NCBI GenBank assembly: GCA_006937955.1
Contig: SSNP01000019.1
Location: forward strand, 3,138,084-3,202,083
Source: Pachypanchax playfairii
Lineage: Eukaryota; Chordata; Actinopteri; Cyprinodontiformes; Aplocheilidae
DNA length: 64,000 nt
Direction: 5' to 3'
Part shown: positions 9,055 through 18,846 of the stretch, piece by piece
How the letters are laid out: every line of letters starts with the position of its first letter
How positions within the stretch are numbered: the stretch's first letter is position 1
The notes under the pieces: model-generated
Told to the model about the DNA's origin: nothing
Seen by the model: the letters and a program-made list of their open reading frames with translations, nothing else
Databases searched by the model: none
Program-made: the position numbers and the translations under genes

Positions 9055-9149
9055 GACTGGGTGTAACCCCGCCTCCTGCTCAGTGACCGCAGCACCCCCC
9101 GACCCTGGACAGGATCAAGCAGGTACAGGAACTGGAAGGATGGATGGAC
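9055..9149 (+). repeat. SINE 3' fragment
   Basis: The words taaccccgcctcctgctcag, gaccctggacaggatcaagc and a short ggatggatgg end match the 3' part of the fish tRNA-headed SINE seen more fully at 59888-60221. The 5' head is absent. It sits just inside the fermt3 intron, next to the exon donor. Confidence 0.7.
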
Positions 9150-9193
9150 AGTGTGACTGAGGAAGAGTAATGACTGCAGACTGAGTGACCTAC

Positions 9194-9317
9194 GTGTCTT
9201 TTCCACCAGTTTGAGGATGACTCCTCCAACATGGAGGTCAGAGGCCACGCTGACAGTGACAGGAGGGGCATCGGGCCCCAGGTCCTCCACTATGACTGAC
9301 AGATCCCACGCCGCCAT
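9194..9317 (-). CDS. fermt3: fermt3 (kindlin-3) N-terminal coding exon, F0 domain
   Basis: The exon runs from an acceptor tttctcacag (9319-9328) to a GTAGGT donor at 9188-9193. It encodes MAAWDLSVIVEDLG, a PPVTVSVASDLHVGG stretch and ILKLVEKT. This matches the start of the kindlin F0 ubiquitin-like fold (WELxVxVxDL ... HIGGVxLKLVE in the family). The start given here is the first ATG of the exon (9317), one base after the acceptor. If the family's usual short leader (as in mammals before WEL) is encoded by a further upstream exon, that ATG would be internal. The exon ends in phase 1, as the next one requires. Its role is as described for 7227-7460. Confidence 0.88.
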
Positions 9318-11265
9318 ACTGTGAGAAATACAGGAAGAAAGAGTAGGTGACAGACCTGATGGAGTCCAGCAGACAGCAGAGGAAAGGAAGAGAAAGAAGA
9401 ACATGAAACAGCACAGAAATGTCAAGTCAGTATTTACTTCTGCTTCATCTAAAAATATAAAAACATACATTCAGAAATAAATGTAATTTCAAGGATTATA
9501 AAAAACATAAAATCCAAGATGGACTTACTGAGTGAATATTTGAACTAAAAAATAGGTTTAAGATTCAAAGAGTAAAAGAAACCTGCCAAACAAATCTGTT
9601 ATAAACTCATAAAACCCCTGTAATTTAAAGATCAGCGTCACATGACGATGTGTAACATGCATGTCCACTGAAAGGCATCTCCAATTATATGAATTCTTCC
9701 TGTTGCTGACATGAAATATCACAGTGGAAACACACTTCCGCTTTGTAACCCACTCTGGGCGTGTTGCTCACCCAATGCTAACACAGTCTCACCCTTTCTG
9801 TATTTTAAATTGGAAGACTGTTAAAAAAAGTTTATTATTTAAAATACAACTTTCTTCGTGTATTATATTTATTAACAAATAAAGACTGTGGAAATAAAAT
9901 GGAGAGAATAACATCTCAGAATCCCTCCACAGCTGTTTGGAGACTTTTTTTGGGTATTTGTTTTAAATATAAAACCTGATCAGCTTCACGTTTTTTTTTA
10001 GTTTTATAACATGATATACAGTAATTATAACCTCATAAAAGTCGTTTTATCTGTAAGTTTTACAAAAAAGCTTCATGCATGAATACCAAAAGAAATACCG
10101 TCACAAAATTCTTACACTTTTCACTACAGTGCGATACAGACAAACACAGTGTAAAAGACAATACCGTGAGACTCCTCTGTCCAGGGTTTAGGAAACTACT
10201 TTCTCGTCAGATCACAGAAAAAGTTTCCTGAGTTTTCTGTGAGAATGTACAGCAGTTTCACCCCTTGGGTTGGGTGGGTGGTTGTGGTCTGTGGAACAGA
10301 CTCTGTCTTTGCTGCTTGAGTCACCCTCGTCAAGTCTTGTTCCTTTTTATTCATTTGTCAGTTTCCGCCTGCCGGAAATGTGAGAAATGGTTCAACTTTT
10401 GACTGACAGGCTGTCTGAGTTATACGTTTAAGTGCGCATGTGCATAATTATATATATATCACAAAGGGAGTGGGACATTTCTCATTAACTTTAACATTCA
10501 GCTTTTTTATGTTTTTGACAATATATGAAACAAAATTGGATTTCCTGTTCAACTACTACTATTAATTTAGTTAATGTGAAACAAAATTATACTGTTATAT
10601 AATATTTTTTGACTAAAATCATATTTTTAAATAGAGTTGTATTGTTGTCTTCAAAAGTGTATTATCTTGTATTAGCCACAAGAGGGCGTACAACACGTCA
10701 CTGTTCAGTCCAACTTTGTTTAGTTCGTGGTCAAACATTTTTTTGTTTTTAACAGTGGCAATGGACTCATTGGACTACAGGATTACTGCAGGGGATTCGT
10801 GTTTAAATATATTTGGTAAAACAGATTTTCTGATCGAAGATCCTTGTCCTAATTACGCAACTTCCTGGAAACGTCGTCCTCAATCAGCGTGTCAGATCTG
10901 CAATTTCCGAAAGTCGTGAAGGAGACGTTAGCTTCGACTCTTCCAGTCCACCCTATAAATCGGGGGGAGTTTATTTTAATGACAACAACAGTGTTAGTTG
11001 TATTTTCTTTTTTTCAGTTTTAATGTTTATTGTTTACCAAATAACTCTTGATACACAAGAATATAGCATGCTATAAAGTAAATAATTTAGCGACAATTAA
11101 CCTGTACCCCCACATAATGGTACATTCCACCCATCAACGTCCAAAACAGAAATGGCACATGAGAAGTGGTAGTGAGAGGAGTGTTTATCGAAAGTGAAAG
11201 CGAACGGCTGCGTGTGGTCGACACTTAGAAACACATCTAGTCAGCCTGCTCTGTGTAGCTCAGAC
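9318..11265. other. Divergent interval between fermt3 and macrod1
   Basis: About 1.9 kb separate the first visible fermt3 exon (minus) from the macrod1 start (plus). It should hold the fermt3 5' leader exon and both promoters, but I cannot place a fermt3 first exon with confidence. The left two thirds is AT-rich with no clear repeat. The right end (about 11160-11265) is richer in CpG and leads into macrod1. Mammalian STIP1, which lies between these genes in human, has no visible counterpart here. Confidence 0.55.
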
Positions 11266-11660
11266 ATGACACTTCAAATATCAGCTCGAGTTTCACATAT
11301 CAGAATCCTTTCGCGCACCCGCGGCTCTGTGTCGTGTGTCCGTACTGACTTCCAGAGAGCAGGTGTCAAGTTCAAGCACTTTTTAACTCTGGGAAGCCCC
11401 CAGCTCGGAGGGACGCCAGTATCAAGTCCAGTACGCAGCCAGATTAACGCTGCAATCCGAGCTGACAGGTTCTCAACCACCACAGCGACAGCAGCACTTC
11501 GCCGGAAGTTCAGCCGGGCTAACGGTTCCTCTCTGCCCCGGGGAAGCGGAGGCTGGCTGGGGAAGTTTGCCCTCGGTGCCGCTCTTGGGGTGGGCACAGC
11601 CACACTGGTTCAGTCCCTCCACACCGGAATTATCGCCGCCATGGCGCTCAAAATTAACCT
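11200..11660 (+). promoter_or_regulatory. macrod1: CpG-rich block over macrod1 exon 1
   Basis: CpG dinucleotides are much denser here than in the surrounding AT-rich DNA (for example the stretches near 11310-11345, 11400-11480 and 11500-11600). The block covers the first coding exon, as expected for a housekeeping-type CpG-island promoter. No TATA box was recognised. Confidence 0.5.
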
Positions 11661-11695
11661 GGATTCTGCTGATGCAAACTGGGAAGAGACCAAAG
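11266..11695 (+). CDS. macrod1: macrod1 exon 1: mitochondrial presequence
   Basis: Encodes the first 143 residues. The start is the first in-frame ATG (11266) after the upstream stop at 11173; its context (cagacATGa) is fair. The peptide is rich in Arg/Ser/Thr with almost no acidic residues (MTLQISARVSHIRILSRTRG...), typical of a mitochondrial targeting signal. It is followed by a Gly/Ala-rich hydrophobic stretch (GKFALGAALGVGTATLVQSL) and then AAMALKINLDSADANWEETK, which matches the MAAKVDLS..W.EAK segment of vertebrate MACROD1. The donor is caaag|GTGAG, phase 1. MACROD1 hydrolyses mono-ADP-ribose esters on Asp/Glu and O-acetyl-ADP-ribose, mainly in mitochondria. A second ATG at 11641 has a near-ideal start context. 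Confidence 0.92.
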
Positions 11696-12110
11696 GTGAG
11701 AGGATTCATCCTAGAAGATATTATTACATTAATGCTTTAAACGTCACAAGCAGAAGTATTTGTTTGGAGAGAAAGTAGGAGTGACCTTTGACCTTAAACA
11801 CCTGACTTATTGTCAGTTTCTCATGGAAGTGGTTTGTAATGATGCAAAACAAACCTAAATACATGAGAATCCCACACATTTGACATTTTTCTCTTCAGTT
11901 GTCAAAAAGTAACTATTATTATACAGTTTAGAGGTCAGAGAACTCAATTTATCATCTTTAGGAATTTCCCAAACCAAACAACATTTGTAAACACTTCTTT
12001 TCAGTTTCAAGCAACAGGTTTTACTCTCTTTCTTGATTGATAAGCAGCTGGGGTTTATTTTTCGCCTTGTAAACATATTTATGACATTTGACATTTTATT
12101 TTTCTGTCAG
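11696..12110 (+). other. macrod1: macrod1 intron 1
   Basis: A 415-bp phase-1 intron from GTGAGAG to a clear pyrimidine tract and tttttctgtcag. AT-rich, with no repeat or RNA gene seen. Confidence 0.88.
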
Positions 12111-12209
12111 ACTACTTGTTGTCTCTGTCTGTGAAGGACAGGCGTCAGTACCACAGAACCTCAGGCTCCGTGGCTCTGGATAACATCCCAGTGTGGACTC
12201 CTCTCGCAG
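12111..12209 (+). CDS. macrod1: macrod1 exon 2: linker before macro domain
   Basis: A 99-bp exon encoding DYLLSLSVKDRRQYHRT followed by a DNIPVWTPLA segment. It corresponds to the SFLKGLSDKQREEHY...IPTWKEMAKG region of human MACROD1. It is flanked by ttctgtcag and cgcag|GTCAGA, phase 1 at both ends, so reading continues from exon 1 to exon 3. It is moderately conserved, and I know of no catalytic residue in this part. Confidence 0.9.
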
Positions 12210-12355
12210 GTCAGACATCAGCCACCATCACCAGTTCACTCTGAATGGAGTGAAGAATCCAAAATATTTTGCAAGTCTTTTCATTACAGAGGAAATAAAC
12301 AAAAATCAGTTTTTAGCCATAAATCTTTTTGATTATGTTTGGTCCATTTTATCAG
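12210..12355 (+). other. macrod1: macrod1 intron 2 (146 bp)
   Basis: A short phase-1 intron bounded by GTCAGA and cattttatcag. No other feature seen. Confidence 0.85.
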
Positions 12356-12463
12356 ACGTGTCTGAAAAAAGTCGCTACCCGAGGAACGAAGAGTTGGACA
12401 AGAAGATTTCTCTGTATGTTGGCGATATCACCAAACTGGAGATTGATGCTATTGTCAATGCAG
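12356..12463 (+). CDS. macrod1: macrod1 exon 3: start of macro domain
   Basis: A 108-bp exon encoding DVSEKSRYPRNEELDKKISL, then YVGDITKLEIDAIVNA, ending gcag|GTATGT in phase 1. GDITKLEIDAIVNAA(N) is the signature of the macro-domain fold; the Asp-Ile contact the adenine/ADP-ribose and the following NAAN..LLGGGGVDG loop binds the distal ribose. That loop and the rest of the catalytic domain would start in exon 4, which is not in the window: no sequence resembling LLGGGGVDG on the + strand was found up to 64000. The gene is therefore partial here. Confidence 0.93.
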
Positions 12464-13127
12464 GTATGTTTAAAAATGTCCCTGATTTCATTTTAGACCA
12501 GGTCTAATGTAAGTTAAGTCATCCAAAATATTTTATTCTAACTATTTAAAAAAAATGACAGAACACTGTCGGGGGGGAAAAGAAATTCATGCACAAAAAA
12601 TATCAAGGGAACGAGTCAACCGGAGGGGAAAATGTATAAAAGGATTATAAATTTAAAAGTTTACAGTCTCCATCCTGTTTGTGCATTGATGTGCGCTTGC
12701 ATAAATTTCCACCCAAAAACCCTGTGAGCGCTCTCTGTGTTGTGATTGTGTGTGTTATGTTTTCTAAGTGTGGGAGGGACAGCCACAGGCTTTCATATGG
12801 TTGCCAGCGCACTGTGATGTATTCTTTAAACTCATTTAACAACAGACAAAAAGAATAAAAGAACAAGAGAACAGCTGAGAATTGGAGTTACTGGTAAGTA
12901 GCTACCAGCAAATTTTAAAAGCGGACAACGAAACATGAAAGCAAAGGGCCACATTTGTGTGAATTCTTACTGCTATGAAGTAAACTTTGTAGATTGAAAC
13001 GAATTTCACTTTGAAGACACTCTTAAATCCTTACAGGAAGAGAATATATGCTTTTTTTCTGTTTGCAGTTGATTTTAGGGGGTTTGTTGAGACACTTGTG
13101 TGTAAATTTTGGAATGACACAGACCGT
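12464..13127 (+). other. macrod1: macrod1 intron 3, proximal part
   Basis: Start of the very long third intron (at least 51.5 kb, running off the window). This part is AT-rich with short homopolymers; no exon, RNA gene or repeat family was recognised. Confidence 0.75.
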
Positions 13128-13775
13128 GGGTGTTTCTCAATGTTAAGGAACCTTGCCTACTGAGGCACTTAGTAGTTGAGGCATCTTGCCTACGGAGGCA
13201 GTGCCTTGGTAGACAAGGCATCTTGCTTAGGAGGACACTCACATGACCGCAACTGCCCGCTCACTCGCACTGTTTACGTCATGCCCATCGTAGTAGCATA
13301 GCAGCATTCCTTCAGCCATGGAACTAGAAATGTTAATAAAAATAAAATAAAAACAAATGTGCAAGCGAGTTAATACCTTCTAGCCACCGAAGCTGCAACT
13401 ACAAAGCAACTAACCAACCGTTTAAGAACCTTGGATCTAAAATAACATTTTATATAAAAGCCCGATAGCAACAATCAGTTAACTTACATTTAAATAGGAC
13501 TTTTGCCAATGAAGTAGCTGCTGTCGGCTCCTCAACCGCCATTTTTTTGAAAATACCGCAATGTATTTGGAGAAATTTGTGACTGAGGGAAGGCATCAAG
13601 GCGTGTCCCATGTATCCTTTGTTTGTTGGCTAAACAGCGGGCAAATCGAGTACAAATGCCTCGGTAGCACGTGAACATTGGAACGCGCCTTGGCAGGTCC
13701 CGATGACGTATCTTCAAGTCAACCGGGGCGAGACCAAGGCATCAAGGCAAGGGTCCTTGACATTGAGAAACACCC
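13128..13775. mobile_element. Non-autonomous TIR DNA element, ~650 bp
   Basis: The left end gggtgtttctcaatgttaag and the reverse complement of the right end (gggtgtttctcaatgtcaag) match with one change, and the match continues into gaaccttgcct / gacccttgcct. Behind the left TIR are imperfect subrepeats around ggcatcttgcctacggaggc and ggcatcttgcttagg. There is no long reading frame, so it depends on an enzyme encoded elsewhere. A target-site duplication could not be resolved at the ends (ccgt before, cctg after), so the superfamily (hAT or PIF/Harbinger type) is left open. It is inserted in macrod1 intron 3. Confidence 0.8.
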
Positions 13776-13837
13776 CCTGGGAATAGAGTAAACTGTACAC
13801 AGAAACATAACATGGAAGTTGAAGTTAAAACAAAGCT

Positions 13838-14125
13838 AGTGCCCCCTGCTGGTTGTTTGCAGTATAATTTTGAAGTCTCGCCCCCTTCATGTAAGCAAAT
13901 CAAAGTTTTACTGAATAAAAAGAATTAAAAATACATCACAGATAATTTTTCCAGGTTTAACTATTGTTGATTACATTGTTGTAATATGTTTAACTTTATT
14001 TATCCATTTGATGCTTAAAAAACACCAGGATTGTGTTCAGGTGAGTGGGCGGGGCTTTCAGACCCTTTCTGTAGTATACAATAAACACTCTTGATTAAAA
14101 AAAATACAATATGGCAGCCACTTAC
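13838..14125 (+). repeat. Dispersed repeat, copy A (shared with 43147-43480)
   Basis: It starts agtgccccctgctggttgtt, followed by tgcagtataattttgaagtc tcgcccc. About 260 bp on it contains aatacaatatggcagccac. The same words in the same order occur at 43147-43480 (agtgccctctagtggttggc, aagccccgcccc, aatacaacatggccgctcc). The family is not identified; it is probably an old interspersed element. Confidence 0.6.
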
Positions 14126-17100
14126 AGGGAAATGTGGCTTTACCTTGGATTCTGTGGTCTGTATTTACTTCGGCATATTGACAAATTGGAAGAAAACGGT
14201 TGAGTGAAATATCTGAATGGGAATTGTGTGTTGAAGTCCAGCTGCTATCACAGAGATCTGATGTTGTATCTTTGTGATAACATGACTAAAGAAAGTCAGA
14301 CATTTTTCACACAGCAAACCATTTCAGCTTTTAGAAAGAAGTCTAATTTTACTAATCAGAACTGTAAATAGTAGCTGGGATGTGTTATAGTTGACAATAT
14401 TTTACTCATGTAGTCGAGTATTGCGCTCGCATTGTTCATGTTCTTGTGGTTTTCTTGCAACTTAAAATAGGATTAGAGTCTTTGTCGTAACCATTAGATG
14501 GAGCCAAAAGCCAGTCTATGAAAACTACAAGGTTGTTTTTGCATTAGGGGAAAATGTAATCTTTGTTTTGGCACTGGTGTAGAATCAGGGGAAAGCGAGG
14601 CGATCCAGTGGGCCTAAATTATACTCAGTGATGAGGCCTTAGCTGAACATGATGGATATTTATTGGCAGCTGACTGTCAATAGGTGGACGGTGTGCCAAC
14701 ATCCAGTAAATGTGTTGATCGTTGACTCGCATTTAAAAAGTCATTGCTTGTGTTTGTGAACACTTGCATTAATGCACATGGATCCGCCTACAAATATTTA
14801 AGTAATTATGTGTGTTTACACAGGAAATAACTGTGTGTGTCTGGGGAGGGGAGTTTGTATATAAACCGCTTGTTTTACAGAAGCTTTTTTACAGAGTTAC
14901 AGGATTCACGGTCGCGGCGAATTAACAGGAAGAAACTGCTAGTAAAGTGTCATTTTTCAAAGAGGACAAGACAAGGTGAGGGCCGCTGGGAAATGAGAAA
15001 GAAAAAAACCAAACAAAACACCGGAGGAGACATGACTGATAGACGGAGAGTGAGAGAGTCAGAGTGACTGACAAAAAGCAAGAGAGGAGTCAGGAAGAGT
15101 GCATACAGGAAGATAAAAAGGAGGCTTGGAGAGGACACGGGCTAGTATTTAAATCTTGGTCTGCATCGCCATGGCAACAAGCAGGTACAGGTTAGCCTCA
15201 AAAGAGCTTTGGGCAAGTAGAGTCTGATCATCCTTTTCTGTCTGACTTATTGCCTGCCCAGCTGACTTTCGCCGCGCTTATTCTGTTGACTAAATGGGTG
15301 ACCTTTTCTTCGATGACTAACTTGACAGCTGATGAAGCTTTGGGTGACAGTTAAAGTAACATGACATTGAAATAAAGGAGCTGAAGTTAATATTCTTCAT
15401 TTTTTCCCCCCATTTATTTAGAAGATAAACTTCTGTTGCAAATTTAAAAGCCTCCAAGACAGCTGCTTTGGTTTTTGACATGCGTAGGGGAGTGTTGTGG
15501 ATTTTCTCTGGCTGCGCTGAAAGGCCTTGAAGCATCATTTAGCCCCTAAGGCAGCAAACATTCAATGGAAGCCAACTGTGGCCAATTATACGCAATACTG
15601 ACAGACTGGTGGGTTGGCTGGGGAGGGTGGGGTGGGGTTTGGAGGGGTGGGTAAAAGCTTCCAGGCTTGAACAGTGGAGAGAAATTGATATAGAGTGGAA
15701 TGCTGCCTATAGGTGGATGCAGACAAAAGGTCACCAAGAACCAATGAATGAACAGGTGCAAACTTTGCTGCCCCTCTTGTCTTTCCTCTCTTGTCCTCCC
15801 CATCAGCATCCATTGATCAGATAAGCAGGGCGTTGCGAGGGAGAGGGGGGGTTGCTCCAGCACTGTTTGTCGTTTGTGTCTCTCTCAATAAAGGCTGAAT
15901 TTACAGTAACTCTCAACTCCTCCTACCACTCCTCCTCCTCCTCCCTCATTCCACACTTTTACAGCCCCTGGCTTCTGCCCACTCCTATAAAACACTACAA
16001 ACATAAAAACCCACAAGCACTTAAGAGCTGTCCTGGTAAGAAGGGTGGAGGGTACATATGGAGGGGGAGGAGACAGTGGGCAGAAACATCCTCCTCTTTA
16101 CACCCCTCAATCACTCCGTCCGGAGAAGGAGAAGGAGATGGAGGGGAGGATATATTGTCTCTGATGGGCTAGCTGATTAAGATGGATTGCAGAATGAAAA
16201 GTCGTTGGAGGGGATGAATTCTTGGAGTGTGCGCTGCCGTGCGAGCGTGCGTGCACGTGCGGACACGATGCCCCGCCAACTAACTTTGCATTAAAACCTT
16301 TTCTCAAATTGATTAAATGCAAATTTGCTTAGCTTCACCAAGTCTCCAATTTTTTCATCCCTCATTTATTATTTTTTTTCTATCACACTTACAGATGCCA
16401 TTGAGTTTATCGTATTTGACATCACAATTCTTTGGCCTACTGTTTTATTCTATAGAGCTAAAGTTTAATTAAAACCTCTACCACAAGGTGTGTGACGTTC
16501 TGTTTTATTCAGTGGACTCAAGTGGGTGCAGCAGACTCAGATAATAAATCTTTCAGGCCATAAAAACAGTCCCTAAAATGAAGAGTCGTGATACAGAACA
16601 TTTTGTCTGATCAGAGTATTTAGAGCAGCGTTTTTTCGGTTCTCTTCTGTTAAAGTGATGGCGACTTAACAGGCTTGTGCTTAACTTGATGACCTGTTCA
16701 GCAGGTAATTGAATTATCTGAAGCAGGATAGCGAGTTCTGAGTCCTGGAGTTGAAAAGTCCTGATTTAGCCACTGTGGTTGTCTGAACGTTTGCTTGTTG
16801 GTGATTAATTAGAGACACAATTGAGAGAAAATATGCAAATTTTCAGTTGGAATCACACTGAACTGGTACTAAAAGTTTTGTCACAATTGCAAATAAATTG
16901 CTGCTGATATTTGTGTTGTAATTCAGTCACAAAGTGTCTTGACTACGTCTTCTTCATTCACAATTCATCCTGATTTTATTTGCAATCTTGTCGTGATTGA
17001 AATACAGTCAGCCACAACCCGTCCCAAGGTTGTCTCATGTTTTTTGACTCATGGAAACTAAACTGTGACGGGTTTCAGACGCCTGCGATGTCTCTGACTT

Positions 17101-18640
17101 GTTTCTCGCAAGTCATTTGAAAATCTTTGTGAATGTTTGGAGACATTTTGGAAACTTCTTCACGAATGTGTTGACAATTTATCGCCAACAGTCGCAGCGA
17201 GATACTGGCTTTTATTATCACAGTTCTGTAAGTTTGAAGTCCATTGGAGTGTTTGTGTGTTGATACAACACTCTCTTTGTGTGTCATACCTGGTATGTGT
17301 CTGGTAGGGTCGTGTGTGAGTGGTGTACTTTGTGTGTGTGTTTTTCACAGGTGTGTGTGTGTAGATAGGGTCTCCCCTCTGCTGGTCAGAGATAAAGCTG
17401 TTGGTGGGTTCTGGGAACCCTCTCACTGTGGCAACAGCCAAGAGATACAAGATTAGAGCCAATAGTTTCCCTGGACTAAAGATGACAGACAGGATGAGAC
17501 GGGGGGGTCTGCGAGCTGTGCTGTAACCTCGACACTGATAAGGAAGCCTGTGAACACAGACGGATGGATGAAGTGATGGACAGGAGGGCAGCTGGTGCGC
17601 TGATGGACAGGAGCGGTGAAAAAGTCAGAAAGTCATGCAGCAGGACGACGGCGGCGTTTAATTTCTCCACAAGAAATAAAAGTTACAGCTTGATGTTTCT
17701 GCTTGCATAAAAGAAAAGAAACCAAGAAAATCAGCAAAATTTTTGAAACAAACGCACAAAACAGTTTCAAAAATCTGCTAAATGAACACTTACGTTATCA
17801 GGAATAATGAACATGTAGATGTTCAGTCCAGAACTGAGATTTCACTTAAACTTTAACAATATAAAGTTCTAAATCAGTTTTCTTTCTGACTGGGATATTT
17901 CACTGATAATGTTCCAGGTACACACTGTCCATCTTCAGCTGTCCTAAAATTGAAAGATAACATGAAAAGAGCAATTGTGGGCATATCTGTGCTCCTTCAG
18001 AACAGCAGTCAGAAGTTATGGAGGTTTCAGATAGACATGGTGTAACGGTCTTCTTCTGATCTTCTGAAACGATGTCTGTAATGAAAAAAGTTAATTAAAA
18101 ACTGCAGCATCTTGCTGTGTGACTGCAGGCATGAATTAAATTTGCTAATCATTGACCAAATGGACGGAAGGGTAGTAGGATGCAGGTTCCACTGTGGGAA
18201 CAAACCTGAAACAAACTTAAATTCAGAGATTTAACCATCGCTTAGTTCACCAAATGTAGGTTAAAATACACTTTGGAAGGTCCCAAGGAAAATTTACAGA
18301 CTACAAATTATTTCAGTTATTTCTTCTGTCATTGTTTCTACGTTTCCTGTGAACTTCTCATACTGCCATTTGATGCTTGCATATGTTTGCGTGCGGTGTG
18401 TCGATTATACGCCAGCACAACTGAGTCAAACGCTCGGAGGCAGATTATTCACAGACTTCATGTGGAAGTGAAGAGTAAGTGAAGTCATTCCATTAATTTT
18501 ACTCTTTAGGTGTTCAGATATACACAATGAAACGATGAAATAATGTAATTAAACCATTGAAGCTTATTGTCGCAAATTCGCCAAAATCCACTTCCGCTAG
18601 CAGACATTGGTTTCTCGAAGGAACGGTCAGGGATGGAGCT
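14126..18640 (+). other. macrod1: macrod1 intron 3 segment, non-coding
   Basis: No exon or RNA gene seen. It contains purine-rich DNA near 14980-15130, a pyrimidine/purine-skewed block near 15600-16140 (cctcctcctcctccctcatt and ggagaaggagaaggagatgg) and GT-rich simple sequence near 17260-17370. Short open frames here are low in complexity and have no recognisable protein. Confidence 0.65.
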
Positions 18641-18846
18641 ATAGTTATATCTAAGTAGTTATAGCTATGTAGGTATAGCTATGTAGGTATAGCTATGTAG
18701 CTATAGCTATGTAGGTATAGCTATGTAGTTATAGCTATGTAGGTATAGCTATGTAGGTATAGCTATGTAGGTATAGCTATGTAGGTATAGCTATGTAGGT
18801 ATAGCTATGTAGTTATAGCTATGTAGGTATAGCTATGTAGGTATAG
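18641..18846 (+). repeat. 14-bp minisatellite (tatagctatgtagg)n
   Basis: About 14-15 consecutive copies of tatagctatgtagg, with scattered g/t and g/c changes (gtagttatag, gtagctatag) and a more diverged first copy. The unit contains the palindrome tagcta, so the array can form many small hairpins. Confidence 0.95.

Larger units (their letters stand above)
7461..9193 (-). other. fermt3: fermt3 intron between the two visible exons
   Basis: A 1733-bp intron bounded by GTAGGT (minus strand, 9188-9193) and ttcacag (7461-7467). The phase-1 join gives ...VEKTQIQRDWSDHA across the junction, which reads smoothly against the kindlin family. It contains a 17-bp minisatellite, a dispersed repeat with an (aaac)n tail, two tRNA-Trp-like fragments and a SINE 3' fragment, each listed separately. 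Confidence 0.88.

Noticed and set aside
9048..9470. A single 140-codon minus-strand gene
   Set aside because: Only the middle part (9194-9317) is kindlin sequence. The ends are intron read-through past a good acceptor and donor, and past a SINE fragment.
11194..11265. Extended macrod1 start at a GTG (11194)
   Set aside because: There is no ATG there; the first in-frame ATG is at 11266. The upstream residues have no family support.
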